Shown here in pieces: positions 16,996-24,859 of a DNA stretch of 33,963 nt. The notes under the pieces are model-generated. The model saw only the letters and a program-made list of their open reading frames with translations. It was not told the origin of the DNA and searched no databases. The DNA lies in NCBI GenBank assembly GCA_014379105.1, contig JACMML010000352.1:1-33963 (forward strand), written 5' to 3'. This DNA is from Phycisphaerae bacterium. GTDB lineage: Bacteria; Planctomycetota; Phycisphaerae; Tepidisphaerales; Tepidisphaeraceae. Made by a program: the position numbers and the translations under genes. How positions within the stretch are numbered: position 1 is the stretch's first letter; each line of letters begins with the position of its first letter.

Positions 16996-17544
16996 ATGAC
17001 CCGACCGGCGAGTATACCGTTAGTGCTTTGCCTTTTGCTAGGCGGATGCACATCCTATGAGTACCAGTTCGTCCCCGCGGAGTCGCAGCCGCTGACTGTT
17101 CGCACGGATGAAGATCTGGTCGTCCAGGCCGCGCCGGCGCGGTTGCGTCTGCGGCAGGAAAAAAGCCGTTGCGTGCTGGTAGTTGAGAACGCCGGGTCCG
17201 ATACGTTTGCCGTGGACTCCGCCGGAAGCGCGATCGTGGATCCCTCCGGGCAATCAAGAGCAATCGCGCCGCGATTGCTGCCGCCGGGGTCATATTTCAA
17301 ACTGATCCTGCCGCCGCTCCGCGAGGTCGAGCCGCGCGGCCCGGAATTTCGCATCGGGCTGGGAATGCAGGTCGATGCCGCGCCGCGGCAAGATGCAGTA
17401 AAACCGATTTACCTGGCCATCGCGCCCGGCGCGACTGAATTCTGGGAGTGGGACGGGGATGGCGAAGTCCGTATCGTTTTGGCGCTAAAACAGAACGAGG
17501 AAACCAAGCGGCACCACTTTCTTTTGCGTCGATTTAAGAAATAA
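16996..17544 (+). CDS. Small lipoprotein of unknown function
   Basis: A 182-residue protein. The signal peptide ends in a lipobox (LCLLLGGC, lipidated Cys18). The mature part looks like one beta-sandwich: ARLRLRQEKSRCVLVVENAG, DPSGQSRAIAPRLLPPGSYF, LILPPLREVEPRGPEFRIGL. This resembles proteins that combine a 'structural zero' strand set with a proline-rich edge, but no family is recognised. The end is basic (RHHFLLRRFKK). It is transcribed divergently from the two-TM gene 71 bases away, and 62 bases before the superoxide dismutase. No strong Shine-Dalgarno is visible. An envelope location is secure; function is unknown. Confidence 0.75.
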   Translation: MTRPASIPLVLCLLLGGCTSYEYQFVPAESQPLTVRTDEDLVVQAAPARLRLRQEKSRCVLVVENAGSDTFAVDSAGSAIVDPSGQSRAIAPRLLPPGSYFKLILPPLREVEPRGPEFRIGLGMQVDAAPRQDAVKPIYLAIAPGATEFWEWDGDGEVRIVLALKQNEETKRHHFLLRRFKK

Positions 17545-17606
17545 CCGGCCGCAACATCGTCGAACAGCCCGCGTACAATTCAGCTTCTTCACACAAAGGA
17601 TCGCAG

Positions 17607-18410
17607 ATGACTGATTCATTCTCCCGCCGCGACTTGATCGCTCACACACTCCCTGCCATGGCGCTTGGCGCCGCGGTGCTTTCCGGCGTCGATGCATTGG
17701 CGCAAGACAAACCCGCGAGTGCTGCGGCACCCGAATCTGCAGTCATGAAGATGCTGGCCGCGGCGCAGAAGGATGGCGTATATTCTCTTCCAAAACTGCC
17801 CTATGAATACGCGGCACTCGAACCGCACATCGACGCCCAGACGATGGAACTCCATCACAGCAAACACCACGCGGCTTACGTGACCAACCTGAATAAAGCG
17901 ATCGACTCGCTAGCAAAGCTGAGGGATGAACCTGAAATCGACGCTGCAAAATTGTCCGCGCTATCACGCGATATCAGCTTCAACGCCGGTGGGCATATTC
18001 TGCACACCGTGTTCTTTGGGACGATGACCGACCAGACCAAGCCCGGTGGGGGCGGGGGCGGCGACGGTGACGGCGGAGTTCACGGCGCGATCAACAGTCA
18101 GTACGGCAGTCTGGATAAATTCAAAACCCACTTCACCAAAGTCGCCGCCGGCGTCAAAGGCAGCGGCTGGGCGATCGCATGGTACGAACCCGTTGCAGAC
18201 AAAATCCTCATTACCGAATCCGGCGACCAGGATCTACGCATGATCCCCGGCGGAATGCCAATCCTGCTGATCGATGTCTGGGAACACGCTTATTACCTGA
18301 AACACCAGAACAAACGCGCCGACTACATCAGCGCCTGGTGGAATGTCGTCAGGTGGAGCGAAGTCGATAACCTCTATCGCAATGTGAAGTCGATGACCAG
18401 ACGCATGTGA
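17607..18410 (+). CDS. sodA: Tat-exported Mn-type superoxide dismutase
   Basis: A 267-residue member of the Fe/Mn SOD family, converting superoxide to oxygen and hydrogen peroxide. The N-terminus has a Tat motif (FSRRDLIAHTL) and hydrophobic stretch to ALAQ, so it should act outside the cytoplasm. The SOD fold runs from YSLPKLPYEYAALEPHID. By comparison with E. coli MnSOD the metal ligands are His83 (ELHHSKHH), His133 (AGGHILH), Asp223 and His227 (DVWEHAYYL), with gateway Tyr91. Gln208 (SGDQDL) aligns with the Gln that marks the Mn type, and the position used in the Fe type is Gly, so Mn or cambialistic use is likely. Odd points: a poly-Gly/Asp loop at 147-157, and Leu in place of the usual Asn before His133. 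The ATG has a good ribosome-binding site (AAAGGA). Confidence 0.93.
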   Translation: MTDSFSRRDLIAHTLPAMALGAAVLSGVDALAQDKPASAAAPESAVMKMLAAAQKDGVYSLPKLPYEYAALEPHIDAQTMELHHSKHHAAYVTNLNKAIDSLAKLRDEPEIDAAKLSALSRDISFNAGGHILHTVFFGTMTDQTKPGGGGGGDGDGGVHGAINSQYGSLDKFKTHFTKVAAGVKGSGWAIAWYEPVADKILITESGDQDLRMIPGGMPILLIDVWEHAYYLKHQNKRADYISAWWNVVRWSEVDNLYRNVKSMTRRM

Positions 18411-18458
18411 CGCCATAAACGTCCCCAAATTCGCCCGCATCGAGATGCGGCGCTAAAC

Positions 18459-19148
18459 ATGGAGGAGCGCCGGCACCGCATACGGCGGCTTGTTAATTCT
18501 CGCGGCTTCGCCAGAATCCGCTGGCCAATGCGCAGCTGTGCCTCATTTATCGTTGAACCCGTCGGCCTGACACTCGAAACGCTCCCTCGGCCATTGGTGT
18601 GGCGCGACGTGTATGCCAATGACAACCCAGTCGAACTGGAAATCGGTTCCGGCAAAGGGACATTCCTGGTCGAACAGGCGACGTCCCGGCCGGACACGAA
18701 CTTTTTCGGCATCGAATGGGCCAACTGGTTTTACCGATACGCCTCCGACCGGCTGCGCCGCCGGAGCCCAAATAATTCCCGCTGCATCCGCGCCGAGGCC
18801 GCGTTCTTTTTGCGCGAATTTGTGCCCGAGCAGTCGATCTCCGTTCTGCACATCTATTTCCCCGACCCCTGGCCAAAAACGCGCCACCACCGCCGCCGGC
18901 TGGTGCAGGAATCGTTCGTCCCGCTGATCAAGAAGATCCTCACACCGACAGGACGCGTGCAGATCGTGACCGATCACAAAGGCTATTTCGAAGAACACAT
19001 CGAGCCGACGATCAAGAACAGCGGGTTAACGATCATCGATTACAACCGGCCGGGATCGGCTAGCGATGGGGAATTTGTGGGGACCAATTTCGAGCGGAAG
19101 TATCGGAGAGAAGGCCGGCCGTTTTATGCGATCGCGGCGCAAATGTGA
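18459..19148 (+). CDS. trmB: tRNA (guanine-N7-)-methyltransferase TrmB
   Basis: A 229-residue cytoplasmic SAM-dependent enzyme that methylates G46 in the tRNA variable loop. The SAM-binding motif is VELEIGSGKGTFLVEQA, followed by NFFGIEWANWFYRYA. The family signature is HIYFPDPWPKTRHHRRRL, and VQIVTDHKGYFEEH with GTNFERKYRREGRPFYAI completes the typical C-terminus. The first 23 residues are not conserved in type; ATG 18528 (MRSCASFIVEP) is a possible alternative start, and neither start has a clear ribosome-binding site. It lies 48 bases after the SOD gene and may be cotranscribed, although the functions are unrelated. Confidence 0.93.
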   Translation: MEERRHRIRRLVNSRGFARIRWPMRSCASFIVEPVGLTLETLPRPLVWRDVYANDNPVELEIGSGKGTFLVEQATSRPDTNFFGIEWANWFYRYASDRLRRRSPNNSRCIRAEAAFFLREFVPEQSISVLHIYFPDPWPKTRHHRRRLVQESFVPLIKKILTPTGRVQIVTDHKGYFEEHIEPTIKNSGLTIIDYNRPGSASDGEFVGTNFERKYRREGRPFYAIAAQM

Positions 19149-19228
19149 TGCTCGACGATGCTGGATAATCGCACCACTTTGGGGTTTGACTGACACAGCG
19201 CACACATTGCATATGTGCCCTTCCAAAA

Positions 19229-19342
19229 TCACGGCTGCGTCGTCGATATCTCCGTGTCACCTGTTTTTGAATGACATGTGAACGATCCGCCAAAGCTCAC
19301 GGCGGCGATGATCACGATCAGCAGGAAATGTCGATAACGCAT
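19229..19342 (-). CDS. Small membrane or secreted peptide, 37 residues
   Basis: Too short for the ORF track. It begins 10 bases after the stop of the lipoprotein gene, with ATG at 19342 and a good ribosome-binding site (CGAGG, about 8 bases upstream). The product is a short basic head (MRYRH), a hydrophobic segment (FLLIVIIAAVSFGGSF) and a hydrophilic tail starting with a single cysteine (TCHSKTGD, ending STTQP). It could be a tiny lipoprotein with a poor lipobox, similar in shape to entericidins, or a one-TM peptide. The spacing and ribosome-binding site argue for a real third gene in the moeA operon. No homologue is known to me. Confidence 0.5.
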   Translation of the reverse strand: MRYRHFLLIVIIAAVSFGGSFTCHSKTGDTEISTTQP

Positions 19343-19352
19343 CGCGGCCTCG

Positions 19353-19943
19353 TTATTTGATCAGGTCTAGTAACGCTTTGAACTTGTCGGCGTTTTCGCG
19401 GTCGACTCGGGTATAGACCGCCTTTTCGGTCAGCAACGTCGGGCTGTCTATATTCTCTGCGATCACCTTCTCAAGTTCGGCGGGAGTCGTCACGGGCTTG
19501 TTCTTGAGGAAATCGGGATTGAGGGCCTGAATCGTCACCCCATTTTTACCCATGACGAGCTTCGCGACGAGATAGCGAATTTTCGCTGCTTCTGCTTCAG
19601 GCTTGAGCAACGCTTCCATCGCAAAGATTTCCAGGGAGATGAAGGTTTGTCCGCCGATCGGCGTCAACCAGGCGCGGCTTGTCATGGTCGCGTCGAGGGC
19701 TCGTTTGCCGTCCTCGCGCGGACGAATGATATATGCCTGCACAAGATAGCAATGGTCGTTCATTTTGTGCACGGCCCAGAAATCGTCCTGATCCTGGTCG
19801 GCCTTGTGCCAGATGCCGATCAGTGCGGGATCGAGCACAGCCTTCTCGGGATCACCGACGTAGGTCGGCAGGCAACCGATCAGAGACACGAAAAAGGAGA
19901 GTGCGAGCAATCGAAACGCGTGGCGCTTTGTCTGATTTTTCAT
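19353..19943 (-). CDS. Lipoprotein of unknown function in the moeA operon
   Basis: A 196-residue protein with a basic head, a hydrophobic segment (LLALSFFVSLIGC) and a lipobox giving lipidated Cys24. The mature part starts LPTYVGDPEKAVLDPALIGI and has alternating beta segments (CYLVQAYII, QTFISLEIFAM, YLVAKLVMGKNGVTIQALNP) and a basic helical end. The W at WHKADQDQDDFWAVHKMN suggests a lipocalin-like or 'IGIWH' type beta-barrel start, but I cannot assign a family. The ATG overlaps the moeA stop by 4 bases (ATGA), so translation is coupled to moeA. Whether it has any link with molybdenum cofactor is unknown. Confidence 0.75.
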   Translation of the reverse strand: MKNQTKRHAFRLLALSFFVSLIGCLPTYVGDPEKAVLDPALIGIWHKADQDQDDFWAVHKMNDHCYLVQAYIIRPREDGKRALDATMTSRAWLTPIGGQTFISLEIFAMEALLKPEAEAAKIRYLVAKLVMGKNGVTIQALNPDFLKNKPVTTPAELEKVIAENIDSPTLLTEKAVYTRVDRENADKFKALLDLIK

Positions 19944-21208
19944 AGTGAAATCTCCATTGCCCGCACCGTGTCGCCGGCGCGGCGCGCCGGATCATAAGCC
20001 GGGCGAAGTACGAGGGCATTTGCTGCGGCGAGCGTAAATAGATCCGCCGACCCTTTCCACGAGAATACCGTGCAATGGCCATTTGCCACCGTGGCAGGCT
20101 GGTAAAACTCGCGCGGGCCGTTCGCGGGTAAAGCATTGTCCAGCACCACTTCCAGCCACCGGGGCTCGGGGCCTGCGCCACTCATCCGTTTCAACACACG
20201 CGAAACCAGGCAAAGTGTGCAGACATACGCAGAGACAGGATTGCCTGGCAGGCCGAAGATGATGCGTGGTGGGTGGGGACTGGGGATTGGGGATTGGGGA
20301 TTGTTTTCACTAAGCCCCAAGCCCCGGTCCCTAATCCCCATCACAAACGGCTTACCGGGTTTGATCTTCAGCTTTGTGATCGGCAACTCGTAGCCCATCT
20401 CTTTCAGCACGCGCGGCACGTAATCATATTCGCCCATGCTCATCCCACCGGTGACGAGCAGGACATCCACGCTCGCGCGCTCTATCGCATCACGAATCAA
20501 TCCCGGATCGTCCCGCACATGGCCAAGGTCGATCGGCTCGGCACCGAGCGTACGAACCATGGAGCAGAGAAGCAGGTTGTTGCTGTTACGAATTTGCGCG
20601 CCGGTTGGAACGCCGTCGATAGGGATGATCTCGTCGCCGGTTGTGAGAACGCCGACGCGCGGGCGAGCATAAACTTTCACAGTCACCGCGCCGACCGTCG
20701 CCAGCACCGCCAGTGCGGCGGGCGTGAGCGTTGCCCCGCGCCGCAGGACGACCTCACCGGCCGGGCGATCCGAGCCGCGATACGCGATCGACTGACGCGC
20801 CGTCACCGCAGCGTTGATGTCGACCTGGCCGTCTGCGCGTCGCGTGATTTGCTCCACCGGCACCACCGCATCCGCGCCGGGCGGCACGGGCGCGCCGGTC
20901 ATGATCGCAACGCACTCGCCGGATCCGACCGACCGCTCCCACACGTGCCCCGCCGCGACTTCGCCGACGAGACGGCGCGACGCCGATCCGTCCTCGCTTC
21001 GCACCGCGACACCGTCCATCAAGGCGCGGTCGAAAGGGGGATAGTCCCGATCCGCCACGATGTCTTGCGCCAGGATCAATCCGAGCACCCCAGCATCATC
21101 GATGCGCTGTTCCTTAACGCGCTGCGCGACCGGCAATGCGTCCAGAATCCCGATTGCCTGATCGACGGTCAGAAGATTTTCCGGAAGATCTTCTACCATC
21201 GAGCCCAC
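19940..21208 (-). CDS. moeA: Molybdopterin molybdenumtransferase MoeA, with in-frame repeat insertion
   Basis: A 422-residue cytoplasmic enzyme that inserts molybdate into adenylylated molybdopterin. Signatures in order: DYPPFDRALMDGVAV, GECVAIMTGAPVPPGADAVV, RPRVGVLTTGDEI, RNSNNLLLCSM, LLVTGGMSMGEYDYV, KLKIKPGKPF, FGLPGNPVSAYVC. Between KPGKPF and GLPGNP, where E. coli MoeA has about 11 residues, this protein has about 30. The extra segment (RGLGLSENNPQSPIPSPHPP) is encoded by a GGGGATT-type palindromic repeat (see 20269-20344). The reading frame stays open, so the gene is probably functional. The start is GTG 21208, or ATG 21199 three codons on; neither has a clear ribosome-binding site. 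Confidence 0.94.
   Translation of the reverse strand: MGSMVEDLPENLLTVDQAIGILDALPVAQRVKEQRIDDAGVLGLILAQDIVADRDYPPFDRALMDGVAVRSEDGSASRRLVGEVAAGHVWERSVGSGECVAIMTGAPVPPGADAVVPVEQITRRADGQVDINAAVTARQSIAYRGSDRPAGEVVLRRGATLTPAALAVLATVGAVTVKVYARPRVGVLTTGDEIIPIDGVPTGAQIRNSNNLLLCSMVRTLGAEPIDLGHVRDDPGLIRDAIERASVDVLLVTGGMSMGEYDYVPRVLKEMGYELPITKLKIKPGKPFVMGIRDRGLGLSENNPQSPIPSPHPPRIIFGLPGNPVSAYVCTLCLVSRVLKRMSGAGPEPRWLEVVLDNALPANGPREFYQPATVANGHCTVFSWKGSADLFTLAAANALVLRPAYDPARRAGDTVRAMEISL
20269..20344. repeat. Imperfect palindromic GGGGATT repeat element inside moeA
   Basis: The left arm holds tandem units GGGGACT GGGGATT GGGGATT GGGGATT. The right arm, read as reverse complement, is GGGGATTAGGGACCGGGG followed by CTTGGGG. 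Across about 26 positions only about five differ, several being G-to-A or T-to-C changes that still allow G-U pairing in RNA. The loop is about 12-15 bases. G-runs of four on one strand could also fold as a G-quadruplex. Its composition is unlike the surrounding gene. It looks like a small interspersed repeat that landed in a tolerant loop without breaking the frame. Confidence 0.7.
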
Positions 21209-21296
21209 GCTGTTCCCGCGTAAAAGCCCGGCAACGTGAACTGTCTAAATGGATCGCTCGCGCTGCCGCAGGTTTCACAAAACTAGCTGGAAGTCG

Positions 21297-23219
21297 TCAC
21301 ACCAGCGCCTTCACCGATTTTGCAATCCCTGCCGAATCCACTCCCTGGTGTCCCATCTGTTGCCAGAGTCCGCCGGAGCCTTCGGTGTGGGTGCCTATGT
21401 TGTTGTACTTGCCTTTGAAGCCGCGCTTCAGCAACTCCGATCCGAGCCGCGATCCGAGGCCCGTCTTTCGATTGAAGCCCTCGGCCACCAATACAAACGG
21501 CGCGGCGGCGAGTTTCTTCATGACCTCTTCGTCGTACACGTTCAATGTGCTCTTGGCGATCAGACCGACCTTCGTGCCGGCTTCGTTCAGCGTGATCACC
21601 GCATCGAGCGCGCGATAAACGGTTTCGCCGACCGCGAGGATATATCCGCCGCCGTTTGATTCGCGGATCACGTCGTCTTTGCCGGGTTTGAATGTGTAAC
21701 CTTCGCCATAAAACGGCTTGCCGTCTTGCGTGAGAATGTCCGGCACTGGGGCGCGATTGCTGAAGACGAATCGCAGGCCATCATCATTGAAGATGGCTTT
21801 GACGCACTTTGCGAACTGATGCTGATCTACCGGGAAATAGAGTCGCGTCGTGTCCTTGGCGTGGTCCGAATCGAGCCCGCCGTCGGCATACATGCTGTTG
21901 ATGCCAAAGTGGCACGTGTTGTCGGCCATGTCGTCCACGCCGCTGTGGCTGAAGTGGGCGAGCACATTGGCATAGTTCAATCGCGACATCGTGATCTCGC
22001 TGACGCACATTTCCAGGAACGCGCTGAATGTTCCAAAAATCCCCTGCTTGCCTTTGACGTATCCAAACCCCGCCGCCGCCGAGAAATTGCCGCGCTCCAT
22101 GATGCCGGCCTGCACGAACACTTCGGGAAATTTCTTATGGATGTGATGAAGCCCGCACGAGCCTTCCAGATCATTATCGAATACTCGAACACTCGCCAGC
22201 CGCTGCTCGGGCGTCAGTGCGCCGATGATCTCATTGACGATTTTCCCGAAATCGTCGCGGTTCTTGCCGACGCCGCTTGAGCCTTTGAACGTAAGCGGGC
22301 TCTTGTCCGTTTTGGCGGATTTCATCATCTCGATGGCTTTGTCATGTCCGCCGCGCTTCTCGAGGTATTTGATCGCGATTTCCGGCTTCAGCACCTCGTG
22401 TGCATGCGGATGACCCTCGGCCCCTTCGATGCCCGGCGCCATCTCGCGCTTGATCACCAGCCCATGCGGGCGGTCGTCCGTGAATGCCCGCGCGACCGCG
22501 GTGTAGAGCGCTTCGAAGTCTTCGCCCATTGTCGTATCGACCAGCAGGCCGTGACCGCTGAGGGTGCGGGTGAGGTCGTAGCCGACCATGTAATCCTGCG
22601 GGTGCCCGCCGATGGTGACGTTGTTGTCATCAATCAGCACCTTCACCGCCAATTGCTTGCCGACGCACAACCGCGCCGCCTCGGCGTTGTCCCCTTCCAT
22701 CTGCGAGCCGTCCGAGCCGAGCAGGATCACGCTCTTGCCCGGGTTCGCCATCGCGACGCCATTGGCGAACGCCCACATGTGTCCGAGCCGGCCGGAGCTG
22801 AACTGCACGCCTGGCGTGAGGTGCTTCTCAGGATGGCCGGGAAGCTTCTGATTATATTCGCGATAATGCAGCAGCTTTTCGGCCGGCATATCGCCGTTCA
22901 GCACGCTGAGCAGATATTGCGTCGCCACGCGATGCCCGGCTTCGTCATAGAATATCGGGACGATCGGCGCACCGCCGGCGATGAAAGCGCGGATGATCAT
23001 CACCTCGGGCACCGTGTCATACGCCCCGCCGGTGTGCCCGGAGAGCCCCTTGGCGCCGGCATAGGCGGTAAAGAAGACGATGGCGTCACGGGCGAGCTGA
23101 ATATTGTGCTTCAGCGTCGCCATTTCGTCCGGCGTCAGCTTCGGGTTGGCCGGGTTCAGCTTCAGGGGTTTCATCGCCGACAGATCAATAGGGAATTTTT
23201 CGCTCATGGTTTGACTCAT
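21297..23219 (-). CDS. tkt: Transketolase-family enzyme (divergent subgroup)
   Basis: A 640-residue thiamine-diphosphate enzyme that should move two-carbon ketol units in the pentose phosphate pathway. The TPP-binding motif is SVILLGSDGSQMEGDNAEAA, followed about 27 residues on by DDNNVTIGG; SDG replaces the usual GDG. The pyrimidine-domain glutamate lies in QAGIMERGNFSAAAG. The C-terminal domain has FVLVAEGFNRKTGLGSRLG. Several canonical positions differ from E. coli TktA: GHTGG for GHPGA, SSGRLGH for TTGPLGQG, and DNTCHFG for DGPTHQP. It is therefore a distinct subgroup and its substrates may differ. Start ATG 23219; a second ATG at 23207 is possible. A single-gene unit with a 365-bp divergent upstream region. 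Confidence 0.88.
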   Translation of the reverse strand: MSQTMSEKFPIDLSAMKPLKLNPANPKLTPDEMATLKHNIQLARDAIVFFTAYAGAKGLSGHTGGAYDTVPEVMIIRAFIAGGAPIVPIFYDEAGHRVATQYLLSVLNGDMPAEKLLHYREYNQKLPGHPEKHLTPGVQFSSGRLGHMWAFANGVAMANPGKSVILLGSDGSQMEGDNAEAARLCVGKQLAVKVLIDDNNVTIGGHPQDYMVGYDLTRTLSGHGLLVDTTMGEDFEALYTAVARAFTDDRPHGLVIKREMAPGIEGAEGHPHAHEVLKPEIAIKYLEKRGGHDKAIEMMKSAKTDKSPLTFKGSSGVGKNRDDFGKIVNEIIGALTPEQRLASVRVFDNDLEGSCGLHHIHKKFPEVFVQAGIMERGNFSAAAGFGYVKGKQGIFGTFSAFLEMCVSEITMSRLNYANVLAHFSHSGVDDMADNTCHFGINSMYADGGLDSDHAKDTTRLYFPVDQHQFAKCVKAIFNDDGLRFVFSNRAPVPDILTQDGKPFYGEGYTFKPGKDDVIRESNGGGYILAVGETVYRALDAVITLNEAGTKVGLIAKSTLNVYDEEVMKKLAAAPFVLVAEGFNRKTGLGSRLGSELLKRGFKGKYNNIGTHTEGSGGLWQQMGHQGVDSAGIAKSVKALV

Positions 23220-23584
23220 AGGCCAAACACTATCGATCGATTCACCCGGTTCCGCAAGGCAACCGGGTATTCCAAAACTGCGCCTGAGGGGTTCAATGCT
23301 GTGGTGTCGTGTTTTTTGCTGAAAACACCCGCCGCGAGCTGCGGGGCTAAACGACGGCGCGGGGAGGTGCGCGCGATACTACGTCTTGCGAGATACCGCT
23401 GGATGATCTTCACATTTCAAGATCCAAGTACATCGGTTCCCAGTGGACCGACGTCGGCGCGCAGCCCCTCTGTACGATCGCGGCGCGCTGCGCCGGTGGA
23501 TGCCATCCGCACCGAACTTCGGGATCGATATGCCTTGCGGTGAATATAGATGACAATTCCAGGCATGCTTGTGAGAATGCATCA
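23220..23584. other. Gene-free divergent region with hairpins and a repeat-like GC block
   Basis: No convincing gene lies here, between the divergent transketolase and protease genes. It holds two clean hairpins: ACCCGGTT/AACCGGGT (23244-23251 with 23261-23268) and GTGTTTT/AAAACAC (23309-23315 with 23322-23328). Next to the second is a GC-rich near-palindrome, CCGCGAGCTGCGGGGCTAAA (about 23332-23351), of a kind I associate with dispersed planctomycete repeats. Promoters for both flanking genes must lie here, but I could not place any with confidence. Confidence 0.5.
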
Positions 23585-24850
23585 ATGATCAATCGCATGG
23601 GGCTGGCAATCGTTCTGGTCTGCTGTCGATTTTTGTCAGCCGAGCAGATCGTCGGTGTGCAGGCGGCGGCGCTGGATCAGCCGCGGGTGTACATGGCGCT
23701 GTGGCGCGATCCTGCTAAAGCGCCGCTTGCGTTTGATAAATCGAAGATGCCGGAACTTGAGGCGCTCAAAGGCCTGGGACTTGATGCCGGCGACGGACCG
23801 ACGTTTGCCGTGCGGGCGTTTCTGGATACCGGCGCGAGCGACACGATGATCTCCACCGGCACGGCCGCTGGTCTGGGCATCAGGCCGCAGGTTTTTGGAG
23901 GAAAAGCCGCCAAGGTTTTTGACGTGGGCGTTTCGGGAGAGGAGTCGTTCGGCATCTCCGAGCCTCTCTACGTGGGCATCTCCGATTTCAGTTCCTCTCA
24001 GGAAGGTGGAAATCCCGCCGGGTACGTCCGCACCAAGGCGCCGACGTCGCTGAAGATGCGCGAGCAGGAAGGGATGCTCGAGCAGCTCACCGGCGGGATC
24101 GATGTGGCCGGGATGCCGGTGATGATGGGGAAGGTGGTGGTCATCGACGCGCGCGGATTGGCCGACCTCGAGCTGCTGAAGACGCGCGTGGTGGAGGCGA
24201 AGGATAAATCAATCCCCGCGACGGACTCGGCGATCAAATTGTCGTACGTGGATTTCACTCGCTTCACCCGCGTCGAGCCCGCCGGCGCCAAAAGGCCGGT
24301 CATGGCGGGGAACCCGATGATCGGCCCGCACCCGTTTCAAAAAGTCGAACCCGCAAAAAACGAGGCCGCCAAGCCCGTTGTCATCGGGCTCGGCAAACAC
24401 GAAGCGAAGCTGACGATGCTGCTCGATACCGGCGCCGCCGCGAGCATGATCTCAACCAAAACCGCGTCACAACTCGGCATCACCGTCGGCGACGACGGCT
24501 GGCTTATCGGCGTGCCGCGCGCCAAACAGTTTCAATTGCCGATCGGCGGGATCGGCGGATCGAGCAATGTCACTGGTTTCATCGCCGACTCGCTCACGCT
24601 GCCCGTCGCCAAAGGCGAGCCGATCATCTACAGCGGCGCGCCGGTGCTGGTGAAAGATATCAGCGTGACCGACTCAGTGACCCACGAAGAATTTACGCTC
24701 GACGGCATCTTCGGCATGAACTTCCTGGTCGCCAGCGTGCAGATCACCGGCGGCCTGCTCCCGGACATCGGCCGGTCCGGCGCGTCGCCGTTCACGATGA
24801 TCGTCATCGACAACGCGGCGGGGGAATTGCGGCTCAAAATCAACAAATGA
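23585..24850 (+). CDS. Exported two-domain retropepsin-like aspartic protease
   Basis: The ORF track starts at GTG 23540; ATG 23585 gives a better signal peptide (MGLAIVLVCCRFLSA) and 421 residues. There are two aspartic-protease lobes in one chain. The first active-site loop is FLDTGASDTMIS (Asp81) and the second LLDTGAAASMIS (Asp281), about 200 residues apart. The second lobe also has the hydrophobic-glycine hallmark LDGIFGMNFL. Bacterial retropepsin-like proteins usually have one DTGA and dimerise; two DTGA lobes in one chain recall pepsin. The target is unknown and an envelope role is inferred from the signal peptide. A long inverted repeat starts 10 bases after its stop. The assignment as an active protease depends on both Asp loops facing each other. 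Confidence 0.85.
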   Translation: MINRMGLAIVLVCCRFLSAEQIVGVQAAALDQPRVYMALWRDPAKAPLAFDKSKMPELEALKGLGLDAGDGPTFAVRAFLDTGASDTMISTGTAAGLGIRPQVFGGKAAKVFDVGVSGEESFGISEPLYVGISDFSSSQEGGNPAGYVRTKAPTSLKMREQEGMLEQLTGGIDVAGMPVMMGKVVVIDARGLADLELLKTRVVEAKDKSIPATDSAIKLSYVDFTRFTRVEPAGAKRPVMAGNPMIGPHPFQKVEPAKNEAAKPVVIGLGKHEAKLTMLLDTGAAASMISTKTASQLGITVGDDGWLIGVPRAKQFQLPIGGIGGSSNVTGFIADSLTLPVAKGEPIIYSGAPVLVKDISVTDSVTHEEFTLDGIFGMNFLVASVQITGGLLPDIGRSGASPFTMIVIDNAAGELRLKINK

Positions 24851-24859
24851 TGAATTTAT

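Noticed and set aside
20273-21223. 316-residue plus-strand ORF antisense to moeA
   Set aside because: Arg/His-rich composition with no motifs; MoeA on the other strand is certain.
22344-23543. 399-residue plus-strand ORF antisense to the transketolase gene
   Set aside because: A shadow of a high-GC gene; no domain or ribosome-binding site, and the transketolase is certain.
23585-24850. Retroviral or retrotransposon origin for the DTGA protease gene
   Set aside because: No reverse transcriptase, integrase or gag-like sequence is nearby; bacterial retropepsin-like proteins are an ordinary family, and the adjacent inverted repeat is not an LTR.
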